A stretch of 64,000 bases of DNA from Rheinheimera sp. D18 (GTDB lineage Bacteria > Pseudomonadota > Gammaproteobacteria > Enterobacterales > Alteromonadaceae), in NCBI RefSeq assembly GCF_004345025.1, contig NZ_CP037745.1, forward strand, positions 1,550,001 to 1,614,000, in the 5' to 3' direction. Shown here piece by piece: positions 20,327 through 29,770 of the stretch (positions within the stretch are counted from its first letter, which is position 1; every line of letters begins with the position of its first letter). The translations under genes were made by a program, and so were the position numbers. Below the pieces are notes generated by a model. That model did no database searches and was not told where the DNA came from. It saw nothing but the letters and a program-made list of their open reading frames with translations.

Positions 20327-21457
20327 ATGATTACGCCGCCAACTATTCACGCATTTTTACCACCTAAACGCATTCTTATGGGGCCGGGGCCATCTGATGT
20401 GCACCCGCAAGTATTAGCAGCACAAGCTCGGCCAACAGTGGGGCATTTAGATCCGCTGTTTATTGGCATGATGGATGAGTTAAAACAGCTACTGCAATAC
20501 GCGTTTCAAACTAAAAATGAAATGACGCTTGCGGTATCAGCACCAGGCAGCGCGGGTATGGAAACCTGTTTTGTTAACTTGCTGCAACCGGGCGATACGG
20601 TAATTGTGTGTCGTAACGGGGTATTTGGCGAGCGCATGCGACAAAACGTAGAGCGCTGTGGCGCGATAGCCATTACGGTTGATAATGCTTGGGGTGAGCC
20701 AGTAAACCCACAAGCCGTTGAAGCCGCACTAAAAGCGCATCCTGAAGCTAACTTTGTGGCCTTTGTGCATGCTGAAACCTCAACCGGTGCGTTATCTGAT
20801 GCGAAAACACTGTGCGCGCTGGCACGGCAATACCAGTGTTTATCTATTGTTGATGCCGTTACGTCATTAGGCGGTGTTGAGCTTAGGGTGGATGAGTGGG
20901 GTATTGATGCAATTTATTCTGGTAGCCAAAAATGCTTGTCTTGTGTTCCGGGTTTATCACCCGTGTCGTTTTCGCCAGCAGCAGTAGCGCGAATTCAAGC
21001 GCGAACCCTGCCAGTACAAAGTTGGTTTTTAGATCAAACCTTGGTAATGAGCTATTGGAGCGGTGGCGCTAAGCGTAGTTATCATCATACCGCGCCGGTA
21101 AATGCGCTGTACGCACTGCATGAGTCATTACGTTTATTAGCAGCAGAAGGCTTAGAGCAAGCTTGGCAGCGCCATAACGACATGCATCAGTTGTTAAAAC
21201 TCGGCTTAGAAAGCTTAGGTTTAAAGTTTGTCGTAGCCGAGCACTGCCGATTACCGCAATTAAACGCGGTATATATTCCTGCTGGCGTTGATGATGCAGC
21301 AGTACGTAAACAGTTATTAGAGCAATACAATTTAGAAATCGGTGCCGGTTTAGGTGATTTAGCCGGTAAAGCGTGGCGTATTGGCTTAATGGGTTATGCC
21401 GCAAGACGAGAAAACGTGGCGCTGTGCCTAAAAGCACTAGAAAACGTATTAGCTTAA
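20327..21457 (+). CDS. Class V aminotransferase (alanine-glyoxylate/serine-pyruvate type)
   Basis: A 376-aa PLP enzyme of the AGXT-like branch of fold type I aminotransferases. It opens with RILMGPGPSDVHPQVL, then has SAPGSAGMETCFVNLL, VHAETSTGAL, the PLP Asp in SIVDAVTSLGG and the Schiff-base Lys in YSGSQKCLS. The C-terminus IGAGLGDLAGKAWRIGLMG is typical of the family. Likely amino donors are alanine or serine with glyoxylate or pyruvate as acceptor; the sequence does not settle which. GGAG precedes ATG 20327. No functional partners lie next to it. Confidence 0.9.
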   Translation: MITPPTIHAFLPPKRILMGPGPSDVHPQVLAAQARPTVGHLDPLFIGMMDELKQLLQYAFQTKNEMTLAVSAPGSAGMETCFVNLLQPGDTVIVCRNGVFGERMRQNVERCGAIAITVDNAWGEPVNPQAVEAALKAHPEANFVAFVHAETSTGALSDAKTLCALARQYQCLSIVDAVTSLGGVELRVDEWGIDAIYSGSQKCLSCVPGLSPVSFSPAAVARIQARTLPVQSWFLDQTLVMSYWSGGAKRSYHHTAPVNALYALHESLRLLAAEGLEQAWQRHNDMHQLLKLGLESLGLKFVVAEHCRLPQLNAVYIPAGVDDAAVRKQLLEQYNLEIGAGLGDLAGKAWRIGLMGYAARRENVALCLKALENVLA

Positions 21458-21577
21458 TCAGACCTCTTAATCAGGCATCTACGACACACAATATTGTTAA
21501 TTGGCCGTTTTTGTTTGGCTGTGTTTGTTGCTTCTGGTAAGTTGAAAGCGAAAACAATAAACAATAATGAGGCCAAA

Positions 21578-24500
21578 ATGAAATTGCGTTATTCAATGCT
21601 AAGCACAGCCTTGCTTAGCATTCTTGCGTTACCATTGCATGCTGTTCAGGGATACTACCGCTCACCAACTTTACAACAAGACAACGTGGTTTTTACTGCC
21701 GAAGGCGATCTCTGGCTTGCTAATGCGCAAGGCGAGCCGGCGCGCCGCCTTACCTCGCATTTAGCTGAAGAAACCCAGCCACTGTTATCCGCCGATGGTA
21801 AAACCCTTGCCTTTGTTGCTAACTACGACGGTAGTAGTGAAATTTATACCATGCCGATAAGTGGCGGCGTGGCCAAGCGTATTACCTTTGAAAATAGCCG
21901 AGTTAATATTCAGCAGTGGCTAGCAGATGGCCGTATTTTATATGCTACTGACAGCGCTGCCGGCCCTGCTAATTATTGGTTATTAAAGCTGGTTAACCCC
22001 AATAATATGCAAACCGAAACGATACCGCTGGCAGATGTGTCGGGTGGCAGCATTGATGAAAAAAATGGTGTGCTTTATTTTAGCCGTTTTGGCTTACAGC
22101 TTACCGGAGATAATGCCAAGGTTTACCGTGGCGGTGCTATGGGCGAGTTGTGGCGCTGGACATTAGGCAGTAAAAACGAAGCCACGCGGCTAAGCAAAGA
22201 TCATCAAGGTAGCATTAGCCAGCCGGTGTATCAACAAGGTCGGGTGTATTTTGTTAGTGATGCTAACGGCAATAGCAATATCTGGTCGGCGGCTACTGAT
22301 GGCTCAGATGTCAAAGTACATAGTGCACATACCGATTGGCGTGTTGGTCGTTTAAGCGTATCTAATGGTAAAGCGCTGTATCAGTTAGGTGCCGATTTAC
22401 GCCTACTTGATTTATCAAGCGGTAATGGCCAAACACTAGCACCAAACTTGTCGTCTGATTTAGTGCAGCAGCGCGAACGTGTAATAGAAAACCCGTTACA
22501 GTTTTTTAACTCGGCGTATTTTCAAGCTCAGCAAGCCGATAGTGACAAAGCGGTAATTACCGCACGTGGTCAAATTGCGGTTAGTAGCATTGGCCAGCAG
22601 CGTTTAGTGCATATTAGTACCCCAGAAAATAGTCGTTCTCGCGAAGCTGTGTTATCAAAAGATGGTAAATGGGTCTATGCCATTAATGATCAAAGCGGTG
22701 AGCAAGAAATTTGGCAATTTGCCGCGGATGGTTCAAGCGAGGCAAAGCAGTTAACGAAAGACGGTAAAACCTATCGCTGGCAACTGAATTTATCACCTGA
22801 TGGTGAGTATTTAGCACATGATGATAAAAACGGTGACTTATGGTTGCTTGAATTAAAAACTGGCCGGAATAGTAAAATTTATACGGGGGCTACCGGCTTA
22901 TCTGAATACGAAGATATTACCTGGTCAGCCGATAGTAATTTGCTCGCTTTCACCTTCAATGGTGCCTACAGCGAACGGCCACAAGTTGTGGTTTATAACC
23001 GTATTGATCAACAAAGCGCGCTAGTGACGTCTGAAAAATACCCATCTTACTCACCCGCATTCAGCCCTGATGGGCTTTGGCTATATTTTGCCTCTGATCG
23101 ACATTACAACGCAACACCTGGTCATCCGTGGGGCGATCGCAATATGGGGGCACTATTTAACCAACGGACACAAATTTTTGCGGTGAGTTTAAAGCAGCAG
23201 GCCTGTTTTGCTTTTCGTCCACAGCAAGAGCTGGATAACTGTGACAATGACGCAGCCACCGCCAGCCGTAGTGCTAAAAAAGCCAGTTTAGTTGATTGGG
23301 ATAGTTTATCTACCCGTTTATGGCAAGTTCCGGTTAATCCGGGTAACTACGGTAAATTAGCTGTAAATGATAAACGGCTGTATTTGTTAGAACGAAATAG
23401 TGGCAAGCCGGCGTTAAAACACATTGAGCTAACGCGCAGCGACGCTAAGGTAGAAACTGTTGCCAGCGATATTGCCGATTATCAATTGTCTGCTGATGGT
23501 AAAAAGCTATTTTTGCGCAAAACGGGCAATAATGCCGCCGGTGCAATGTTTATCATTGATGCCGCCGCGAAGACGCCAACAGAAATGGCTAAGTTCAAGC
23601 TTAATATCGACAGCTGGAAACTCAGTATTAACCCAAGTGCTGAATGGCAGCAAATGTTTACTGATGCTTGGCGAATGCACCGCGACTTTTTGTTTGATAA
23701 AGGTATGCGCGGTTTAGATTGGGCGGCAACGAAACAAAAATACCAACCGTTATTAGCACGAGTAACCGATCGCTTTGAGCTAGATGATATTTTAGCGCAA
23801 ATGATGGGTGAACTTAACGCGCTGCACTCTCAAGTGCGCGGCGGTGAATACCGTAATGACGCCCTAGCCAGCAATGGTAGTAGTTTAGGTGCCGAGTTTG
23901 ATGTAACAAAAGCCGGTATTGTTATTCGGCATATTTATCGCACCGACGCTGAATTACCAGAGCAGGCCGCTCCACTGGCCAAGCCGGGGGTAAATGTTAA
24001 AGCGGGTGACACGCTAACGGCGGTAAATGGTCAGGCGGTAACTAACCTTGCTGAGTTAACTCAGGCATTAAATAACCAAGCTGGTAAGCAAGTGTTGCTA
24101 ACCTTACAGCGCGCTAAGCAGCAAATTAAAACCGTAGTTACGCCGGTTAGTAATGGCAGAGATAGCACCTTACGTTACCAAGATTGGGTTACTGCCAATC
24201 AGCAAACGGTAGCTAAAGCCAGTGCGAACCAATTTGGTTATTTACATTTGTACGCTATGGGCGCTAATGATGTGGCCAGCTTTGCCCGTGAGTTTTACGC
24301 TCAGTATAACAAGCAAGGGCTGATTATTGACGTGCGCCGAAACCGTGGCGGTAACATTGATAGCTTGATTATTGAAAAACTGCTGCGTAGAACTTGGGCG
24401 TTTTGGCAACCAACCCAAGGTAATGCCTACGCTAATATGCAACAAACGTTTCGTGGTCAGTTAGTGGTACTGGCCGATCAGCTAACGTATTCTGATGGTG

Positions 24501-24847
24501 AAACCTTTTCTGCTGGTGTAAAAGCTTTAGGTTTAGGACCATTAATTGGTAAGCGCACAGCGGGCGCTGGCGTGTGGTTATCGGGCCGTAACCGTTTGGC
24601 TGATAATGGTATGGCTCGGGTTGCCGAAACAGCACAGTTTGCTATGGATGGTCGTTGGATCATTGAAGGCTACGGTGTGGCGCCAGATCAAGAGGTAGAT
24701 AACTTACCTTATGCCCAGTTTAACGGTCACGATGCGCAGCTAGAACAAGCGATAGCGTATTTACAAACAACGCTGCAGCAGCAACCCGTTGCACCGTTAA
24801 AAGCACAGCCATTAACTGCGCCAATAGCGGAGGATGTTAAGCCGTAA
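21578..24847 (+). CDS. Secreted Tricorn-like S41 protease
   Basis: A 1089-aa exported protein. I set the start at ATG 21578 because TGAGG lies at 21568-21572 and a signal peptide follows (cleavage near LPLHA). The N-terminal two thirds carry WD40/PD40-like beta-propeller repeats (for example SADGKTLAFVANYDGSSEIY and FSPDGLWLYFASDRHYN). A Tricorn C1 domain, a PDZ domain (GVNVKAGDTLTAVNGQAV) and a C-terminal S41 domain follow. The serine nucleophile is in LTYSDGETFSAG. The layout matches archaeal and bacterial Tricorn proteases, which usually act on peptides in the cytosol; here the signal peptide suggests the periplasm. Confidence 0.92.
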   Translation: MKLRYSMLSTALLSILALPLHAVQGYYRSPTLQQDNVVFTAEGDLWLANAQGEPARRLTSHLAEETQPLLSADGKTLAFVANYDGSSEIYTMPISGGVAKRITFENSRVNIQQWLADGRILYATDSAAGPANYWLLKLVNPNNMQTETIPLADVSGGSIDEKNGVLYFSRFGLQLTGDNAKVYRGGAMGELWRWTLGSKNEATRLSKDHQGSISQPVYQQGRVYFVSDANGNSNIWSAATDGSDVKVHSAHTDWRVGRLSVSNGKALYQLGADLRLLDLSSGNGQTLAPNLSSDLVQQRERVIENPLQFFNSAYFQAQQADSDKAVITARGQIAVSSIGQQRLVHISTPENSRSREAVLSKDGKWVYAINDQSGEQEIWQFAADGSSEAKQLTKDGKTYRWQLNLSPDGEYLAHDDKNGDLWLLELKTGRNSKIYTGATGLSEYEDITWSADSNLLAFTFNGAYSERPQVVVYNRIDQQSALVTSEKYPSYSPAFSPDGLWLYFASDRHYNATPGHPWGDRNMGALFNQRTQIFAVSLKQQACFAFRPQQELDNCDNDAATASRSAKKASLVDWDSLSTRLWQVPVNPGNYGKLAVNDKRLYLLERNSGKPALKHIELTRSDAKVETVASDIADYQLSADGKKLFLRKTGNNAAGAMFIIDAAAKTPTEMAKFKLNIDSWKLSINPSAEWQQMFTDAWRMHRDFLFDKGMRGLDWAATKQKYQPLLARVTDRFELDDILAQMMGELNALHSQVRGGEYRNDALASNGSSLGAEFDVTKAGIVIRHIYRTDAELPEQAAPLAKPGVNVKAGDTLTAVNGQAVTNLAELTQALNNQAGKQVLLTLQRAKQQIKTVVTPVSNGRDSTLRYQDWVTANQQTVAKASANQFGYLHLYAMGANDVASFAREFYAQYNKQGLIIDVRRNRGGNIDSLIIEKLLRRTWAFWQPTQGNAYANMQQTFRGQLVVLADQLTYSDGETFSAGVKALGLGPLIGKRTAGAGVWLSGRNRLADNGMARVAETAQFAMDGRWIIEGYGVAPDQEVDNLPYAQFNGHDAQLEQAIAYLQTTLQQQPVAPLKAQPLTAPIAEDVKP

Positions 24848-24872
24848 TAATTTCCAAGCTAGTAATAAAAAT

Positions 24873-24901
24873 AAAGCCCAGTTAAATGCTGGGCTTTTGT
24901 T
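24873..24901 (+). terminator. Rho-independent terminator after Tricorn-like gene
   Basis: AAAGCCCAG (24873-24881) pairs with CTGGGCTTT (24889-24897), followed by TGTTATTT. Confidence 0.8.
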
Positions 24902-24969
24902 ATTTGCTTGTTGGCTTTTACGCTAATGCCAGTTATGTTGAGTAAAACAACCAGAGTAGGAAGTGATAT

Positions 24970-25221
24970 ATGCCAATACCTGAAATAATTAATGCAGAAA
25001 TTCGCGTGCTAACCTTATTTAATCTTGATAGTGCAATGGAAGGAATTAAAGTTCACCAATCCGCAGATGCAGACACACTCGCTGCTATAAAGCGGTTATA
25101 TGATAAAGGGTTAGTTACTCAGGCTGATGGTGGTTACCTAACTGATTTAGGTATTCATTGTGCTGAACATTTACATACTGCGTTACGCATTCTTAATACA
25201 ACCACGCCGCAAAGCGCGTAA
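24970..25221 (+). CDS. TIGR02647 family small protein
   Basis: An 83-aa protein that resembles the conserved family TIGR02647, found in Pseudomonas and other Gammaproteobacteria. Recognisable segments are LTLFNLDSAMEGIKVHQSAD, IKRLYDKGLVTQADGGYLTDLG and AEHLHTALRIL, a compact helical fold like a winged helix. Function is unknown; a DNA-binding role has been guessed for the family. AGGAAG before ATG 24970 is a good ribosome site. Its last 39 bases overlap the convergent transglutaminase gene. Confidence 0.8.
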   Translation: MPIPEIINAEIRVLTLFNLDSAMEGIKVHQSADADTLAAIKRLYDKGLVTQADGGYLTDLGIHCAEHLHTALRILNTTTPQSA

Positions 25222-27132
25222 TTCTTTACTGTGGCGTTTAAGAAGTTGCTGCAACCGTTTAAGCGCCTCAGCCTCATTTTTAAATACGGCTTGCTCGTAA
25301 GTTTTAGCTAATAACAACAGCCAATGTTGATGCACTGGCTGTTGTAAGGCGAGTTGTTGTATAAATGCTGATAGCGTTTGCTCTGGTGCTTTCGCCTGCA
25401 GCAATTTGCCAAGTTTATGCTGTACTAACACTGCAGCCTCTGGCGCTAGGTTAGTAGGCCGGCGTTGCCAGAAAAATAAACCGAAAAGCAGCAGTGTTAT
25501 GCCAACTAATATCGCAAGCACGCTTAAAATAGTCGTAAAATATTGGCGCAAATTACGCCATAATGTTTGCTGACTGTTATCGTTAAACCCTAGCACCCAC
25601 ACCGACCAGTAATAATCTAGATGCATCAGCTGCAGGCGTATGCTTTGCAGTAGCTCAAACTGCGCCCAACCAGAGAACAGTAATTGACGCTGCTCAGCGG
25701 TTAATGCCGACTCCAAGCTATTAAGAATGCGCTCTGGGGCAACGGCTGCGGTAGGGTCAAATAGCTGCCATTGTTCATTATCTAAGTACTCAACCCAAGC
25801 GTGAGCTTCGCGCTGACGTACGGCTAAATAACCTTGTTGAGGATGCCAGTCACCGCCTTGATACCCACCAACTACACGCGCTGGTATACCTGCAGCGCGC
25901 AATATTAATGCGGCGGCTGAGGCGTAGTGACTACAAAACCCAGTGCGACTATCAAACATAAAGCTGTCAACGCTGTTATTGCCAAGTGGCGGTGGTGTTA
26001 AACTATAAAAATAGTGTTGCTGATTAAAGTGTGTGGCAATAGCTTGTACCAATTGTGGTGGCGAAGGGTATTGCTCAGCTAATTGTTTAGCAAATACCTG
26101 CGTTTTTGCATTGCCAACGCCTAGCTGTAAGTTAATGTCGGTTTCAGTATTACCCGACCACGTTACTGGAGCATTAATGCTAGTTACTTGGTAACTGGTA
26201 CGCTGACTTACCGGTTTGTTACTTTTAATTAAGCCGGCAGAGGCGATATAAACTTCATTGCTAACTGTTGTAGGTAGCATTAGCGCAAATAAGTTGTGCT
26301 GCTGGCTGGCTTCAGCAATAACGCGATATTGTAAGCCTATGCCGCTGGCGTTTTGTGGCAACGCTTTATTAAGCTGGCTGCGATGTTGCCGTAGCGGGTT
26401 TACTTGCCAGCTACGGCCATTAAAGTCTTCATATAAATAAGCGCGCCAGTATAGCTGCGTTCTTGTGGGTAATTCGCCGTTAAACTCAACCCGAAAGGCT
26501 AAACTGTCGTCTTTTACTAACTGCTCGATACTGCCAGGATCTAAGGTATCGCTTAACCCTGTGCTGGCCACTTTGGCATTAGGTATTTGCCAAAATGGCG
26601 GTAAGCGCGGAAACAAGGTAAACATTGCTAGCCAAAGCGGTAACACAATTAATATGCTGCGGCTGGTTTGCCGCCAAGAAATATGTAAGCGCGGCGGCGC
26701 AAATAGGCGAAAGTGACTATAAAGATTTAGCGTAAATACCGTAAAGATCAGTAACGCAGTAAACATATCTTGATGAATAACAAAGCAGCTGGCAATCAGA
26801 AAATAATGTACCCAAACCAGCTGACGCGCATCTGCACTGTGTTTAAGCGCAAGTAGCCGACAAGAGGCTGCTAATAGCAAGATTTGCAGCATAAAATGCA
26901 GTACGCCGGCTTGGCGTATATTTACAATTAAAGCCAGTGCGATAGCCGCTGCTAATAGGTTAACTAGCTTAAGGCTAAGTGTCGCTTTGCCTTGCCACGT
27001 CGCGGTTATTTTGTACAGCATTAATAGGATAAACAGCGCAGTGATCCATAGCGCAAACGCCTGTTGTAATAGCAAGACAATACTTAGCTGTATGCCAGCC
27101 CAGAGCATTAATAACCTTGGTGCGACTAACAT
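25183..27132 (-). CDS. tgpA: TgpA-like membrane transglutaminase
   Basis: An inner-membrane protein of about 649 aa: five or six N-terminal helices (DUF3488), then a periplasmic transglutaminase core, another helix (LSVLAILVGITLLLFGLFF) and a short cytoplasmic tail. The catalytic triad is visible as Cys in TGFCSHYASAAALILR, His in EAHAWVEY and Asp in WQLFDPTAAV. The P. aeruginosa homologue TgpA is essential for viability. I prefer ATG 27132; a TTG seven codons upstream is also in frame. It overlaps the DUF58 gene upstream and the TIGR02647 gene downstream. The cluster order MoxR, DUF58, TgpA is widely conserved. Confidence 0.9.
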   Translation of the reverse strand: MLVAPRLLMLWAGIQLSIVLLLQQAFALWITALFILLMLYKITATWQGKATLSLKLVNLLAAAIALALIVNIRQAGVLHFMLQILLLAASCRLLALKHSADARQLVWVHYFLIASCFVIHQDMFTALLIFTVFTLNLYSHFRLFAPPRLHISWRQTSRSILIVLPLWLAMFTLFPRLPPFWQIPNAKVASTGLSDTLDPGSIEQLVKDDSLAFRVEFNGELPTRTQLYWRAYLYEDFNGRSWQVNPLRQHRSQLNKALPQNASGIGLQYRVIAEASQQHNLFALMLPTTVSNEVYIASAGLIKSNKPVSQRTSYQVTSINAPVTWSGNTETDINLQLGVGNAKTQVFAKQLAEQYPSPPQLVQAIATHFNQQHYFYSLTPPPLGNNSVDSFMFDSRTGFCSHYASAAALILRAAGIPARVVGGYQGGDWHPQQGYLAVRQREAHAWVEYLDNEQWQLFDPTAAVAPERILNSLESALTAEQRQLLFSGWAQFELLQSIRLQLMHLDYYWSVWVLGFNDNSQQTLWRNLRQYFTTILSVLAILVGITLLLFGLFFWQRRPTNLAPEAAVLVQHKLGKLLQAKAPEQTLSAFIQQLALQQPVHQHWLLLLAKTYEQAVFKNEAEALKRLQQLLKRHSKELRALRRGCIKNA

Positions 27133-28070
27133 AGTGCTAATGCCTGCAAACAACGTTGTAAATGCAGCGGGCCAACGGCTTGCGCCAAGGTTAAATTAGG
27201 CAACTTTAAACCGTAACGCGTACCGCTTTTCTCTAAAGCTAATAATTGCTGGCAGGCTTGACGCAACGCACGTTCTAACGCATCGCCAGTCAATTTTGGC
27301 ACCACAACCCAGCTCGGTTCGGCTTTAGGCGCTATTAATTGCTGACGCACTACTGGGTTTGCCGGATCGCGCGCCAGGCGCTTCCACACAATATGACGAA
27401 TGCTATCGCCAGCCTGATAAGCCGCTAAGCTATCTCCGCTGGGTTGTATACATTGCGTGGCATCATTATCTGCAGCTGATGAGTTTGCCGCAACGTGATC
27501 TGCAGGTGCAGGGTATACCCAGTAAATTTGCTCAATAGCAATATAGCTCCACACACGCCATAAACCAAACGGATATTGACTGCTTATTTTTACTCGAGGT
27601 AGCTGATATTTTCCGCGTTGAGTTACGGCTAAATTAAAACTGACATTATGCTTAAGCTCGGGTTGTTCAATTAATTCGTTATGTTGCACCAAATTAAACT
27701 GCAACATTTTATGTTGTTTTTGTGACGATAAACTTAGCTGGGTTTTAACGTATTCACCGGCAAAGCTTTCAGCTGGCTTCTGTGCTTGTATGGTGAGGCC
27801 ACTTATATTTTGATAGCTCAGTGCAATGCTGAATAAAAACAGGCTAAGCAGCAAATAACTTAATAACAAGATAAGGTTATTTTGATAGTTGGTGCCAAGT
27901 AAATACAACAACACAATTAATAGCAAAAACCACCAACCATAGCGGGTGGGTAAAATAAATATTAACTTTTGCGTTAAGCTAACTTGGCTGGCAGCAGGTT
28001 GACGTTTATTTAAATACCGCGTCAGTAATCGCCAATACAGCGGATATAGCCGCTGTTTCAGATTAAACAT
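27126..28070 (-). CDS. DUF58 (VWA-like) membrane protein
   Basis: A 314-aa protein with two N-terminal membrane helices (about 37-55 and 58-80, LILLLSYLLLSLFLFSIAL) and a C-terminal DUF58 domain, a truncated von Willebrand A-like fold. The signature GDSIRHIVWKRLARDP lies near residue 222. In the family this protein partners a MoxR ATPase and a transglutaminase-like protein. Overlaps of 13 bases with moxR and a few bases with tgpA indicate one translationally coupled operon. Substrate and process are not known. Confidence 0.88.
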   Translation of the reverse strand: MFNLKQRLYPLYWRLLTRYLNKRQPAASQVSLTQKLIFILPTRYGWWFLLLIVLLYLLGTNYQNNLILLLSYLLLSLFLFSIALSYQNISGLTIQAQKPAESFAGEYVKTQLSLSSQKQHKMLQFNLVQHNELIEQPELKHNVSFNLAVTQRGKYQLPRVKISSQYPFGLWRVWSYIAIEQIYWVYPAPADHVAANSSAADNDATQCIQPSGDSLAAYQAGDSIRHIVWKRLARDPANPVVRQQLIAPKAEPSWVVVPKLTGDALERALRQACQQLLALEKSGTRYGLKLPNLTLAQAVGPLHLQRCLQALALC

Positions 28071-28966
28071 GGCGTAGTGTGCAATAACATTTGGCTTAAC
28101 TGGCTGTTTTGCGCTGATGAGGCCGGATCAAGCCTATGTTCCGCGACAAAAGGAAACACCTGTTTCACATCATCCGCGCTGACATAGTCTCGGTTATCTA
28201 TTAGTGCAAAAGCCTTGGCTGCACGCAGTAGCGCTTTTGATGCCCGCGGTGAAAGTGGCAACATATCATTGCGCTGGCGGCTAGCATCTACTAGCGATAA
28301 TAAATAATCGAGCAGGGCATCTGAAGCATGCACTTTGGGCACCTGTTGTTGAATAAGCTGTAGTTGGTCGAAACTAAGCTGCTCTGTTAATAGCTCTAAA
28401 CGCGAATTACTGGTGTCACGCTGCAGCAGCTGACGCTCTGCTTGGCGATCAGGAAAACCTAAAGATAAACGAAACATAAAGCGATCAAGCTGTGATTCAG
28501 GTAACGCTGAAGTGCCAGCATGAAAAATGGGGTTTTGCGTTGCTATCACAAAAAAGGGTTTGGGCAGGGCGCGGGTTTCTCCGTCAATAGACACCTGTTT
28601 TTCTTCCATCGCTTCAAGTAAGGCACTTTGTGTTTTTGGGCTGGCACGGTTTATTTCATCGGCTAACAGTACTTGGCTAAATACCGGGCCGGCTTGAAAA
28701 CGAAATTGCTGTGAACGGCTATCATATATATTCATACCAACCAGATCGCCGGGCAATAAATCGTTGGTAAACTGCACCCGACGATAACTTAAACCTAAAC
28801 TGTTAGCCAGAGCATGCGCCAACGTGGTTTTACCCATGCCGGGTAAGTCCTCAAGCAACAAATGGCCTTCTGCTAATAGGCAGCATAAGGCTAAGCGTAT
28901 TTGGCTGGCTTTACCCAAAATAACATTATTCAGGCTGCGTTCTACATTTACTAACTGCGTTAACAT
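28058..28966 (-). CDS. MoxR-type AAA+ ATPase
   Basis: A 302-aa AAA+ ATPase of the MoxR family, a chaperone-like group that works with VWA/DUF58 proteins. Walker A is LPGMGKTTLA (about 40-49), Walker B is LLADEINRASPKTQSALLEAMEE and sensor 1 is FVIATQNP. The C-terminal lid has LSPRASKALLRAAKAFA. AAGGAG before ATG 28966 supports the start. It is the first gene of the MoxR-DUF58-TgpA unit and begins 31 bases after the LuxR-type gene on the same strand, so that regulator may be co-transcribed. Confidence 0.93.
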   Translation of the reverse strand: MLTQLVNVERSLNNVILGKASQIRLALCCLLAEGHLLLEDLPGMGKTTLAHALANSLGLSYRRVQFTNDLLPGDLVGMNIYDSRSQQFRFQAGPVFSQVLLADEINRASPKTQSALLEAMEEKQVSIDGETRALPKPFFVIATQNPIFHAGTSALPESQLDRFMFRLSLGFPDRQAERQLLQRDTSNSRLELLTEQLSFDQLQLIQQQVPKVHASDALLDYLLSLVDASRQRNDMLPLSPRASKALLRAAKAFALIDNRDYVSADDVKQVFPFVAEHRLDPASSAQNSQLSQMLLHTTPCLI

Positions 28967-28997
28967 CCTAACTCCTTACAGCAGACGAGCAACAGCG

Positions 28998-29642
28998 CTA
29001 TTTAATTACATTACACCAACGTAATAGCTCTACTCGGTTTCGGGCCTGCGTTTTGCGAAATACCGAGGCTAGATGCGCTTTAACCGTGTGAGCGCTAATA
29101 GCCAAATTTTCAGCAATTTCTTTATTGCGCGCACCTTCTGCAACGAGTTGAATAATACGTTTTTCTTGCTTGGTTAGTAAGTTGTTATCTGGTAGGCAAA
29201 GCGGCGCCTTTTTTTCTAGCCGTTTTTGCTGCAGCAATTCATCTAATAGCTCAGACATTACGGTACGAGCATAATAGAGTTCACCCTGCATCATGGTTTT
29301 TAATGCCGTTAATATTCGGTTCGGTTGCTCGTCGCGGTATATAATACCCCTAAGGCCGGCAAAAACGGCTTGTTGTGCGTTAACTAACAGCCGTTCAGTT
29401 TGAAATAAGCATACCGATGTTTTTTGCAATAAATACTCAAGCTCGGGCGACAAACCATGTTTATTCCAATCAATTGTAGAATACGGATAAGCCACTAAGG
29501 TGCGAGCTTTTATAGTGCCAGAATACAAGATATCTAGTTTGGTTTTTTGCTCTACATCAATGCCTGCCGACCTTGCTAATAACGTAAGACTATGCTGCGC
29601 ATCTTGCTCTGTAAGTACGATAAGTTTCATGAACTTATCCAT
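28998..29642 (-). CDS. LuxR/CsgD-type transcriptional regulator
   Basis: A 214-aa regulator. The C-terminal LuxR helix-turn-helix (about 148-208, LLTKQEKRIIQLVAEGARNKEIAENL and HTVKAHLASVFRK) is complete. The N-terminal 135 residues look like a degenerate receiver domain of the CsgD/VpsT kind: there is no clear phosphoacceptor Asp surrounded by an acidic pocket, so phosphorylation is doubtful. AGGAG eight bases before ATG 29642 supports the start. It sits just upstream of moxR on the same strand and is divergent from the phosphatase pseudogene. Its targets are unknown. Confidence 0.85.
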   Translation of the reverse strand: MDKFMKLIVLTEQDAQHSLTLLARSAGIDVEQKTKLDILYSGTIKARTLVAYPYSTIDWNKHGLSPELEYLLQKTSVCLFQTERLLVNAQQAVFAGLRGIIYRDEQPNRILTALKTMMQGELYYARTVMSELLDELLQQKRLEKKAPLCLPDNNLLTKQEKRIIQLVAEGARNKEIAENLAISAHTVKAHLASVFRKTQARNRVELLRWCNVIK

Positions 29643-29770
29643 CCATAATACTCCTGCCGACTAGCTATATCTTTGCTGCTTATACTGTACTGTGCTTTGT
29701 TTTAATGCAACCGTTTAACCTCTGCTTTAAAGCGTGCTAGCATTGTCAACTGTGTATAGTTGGGGGGTTT

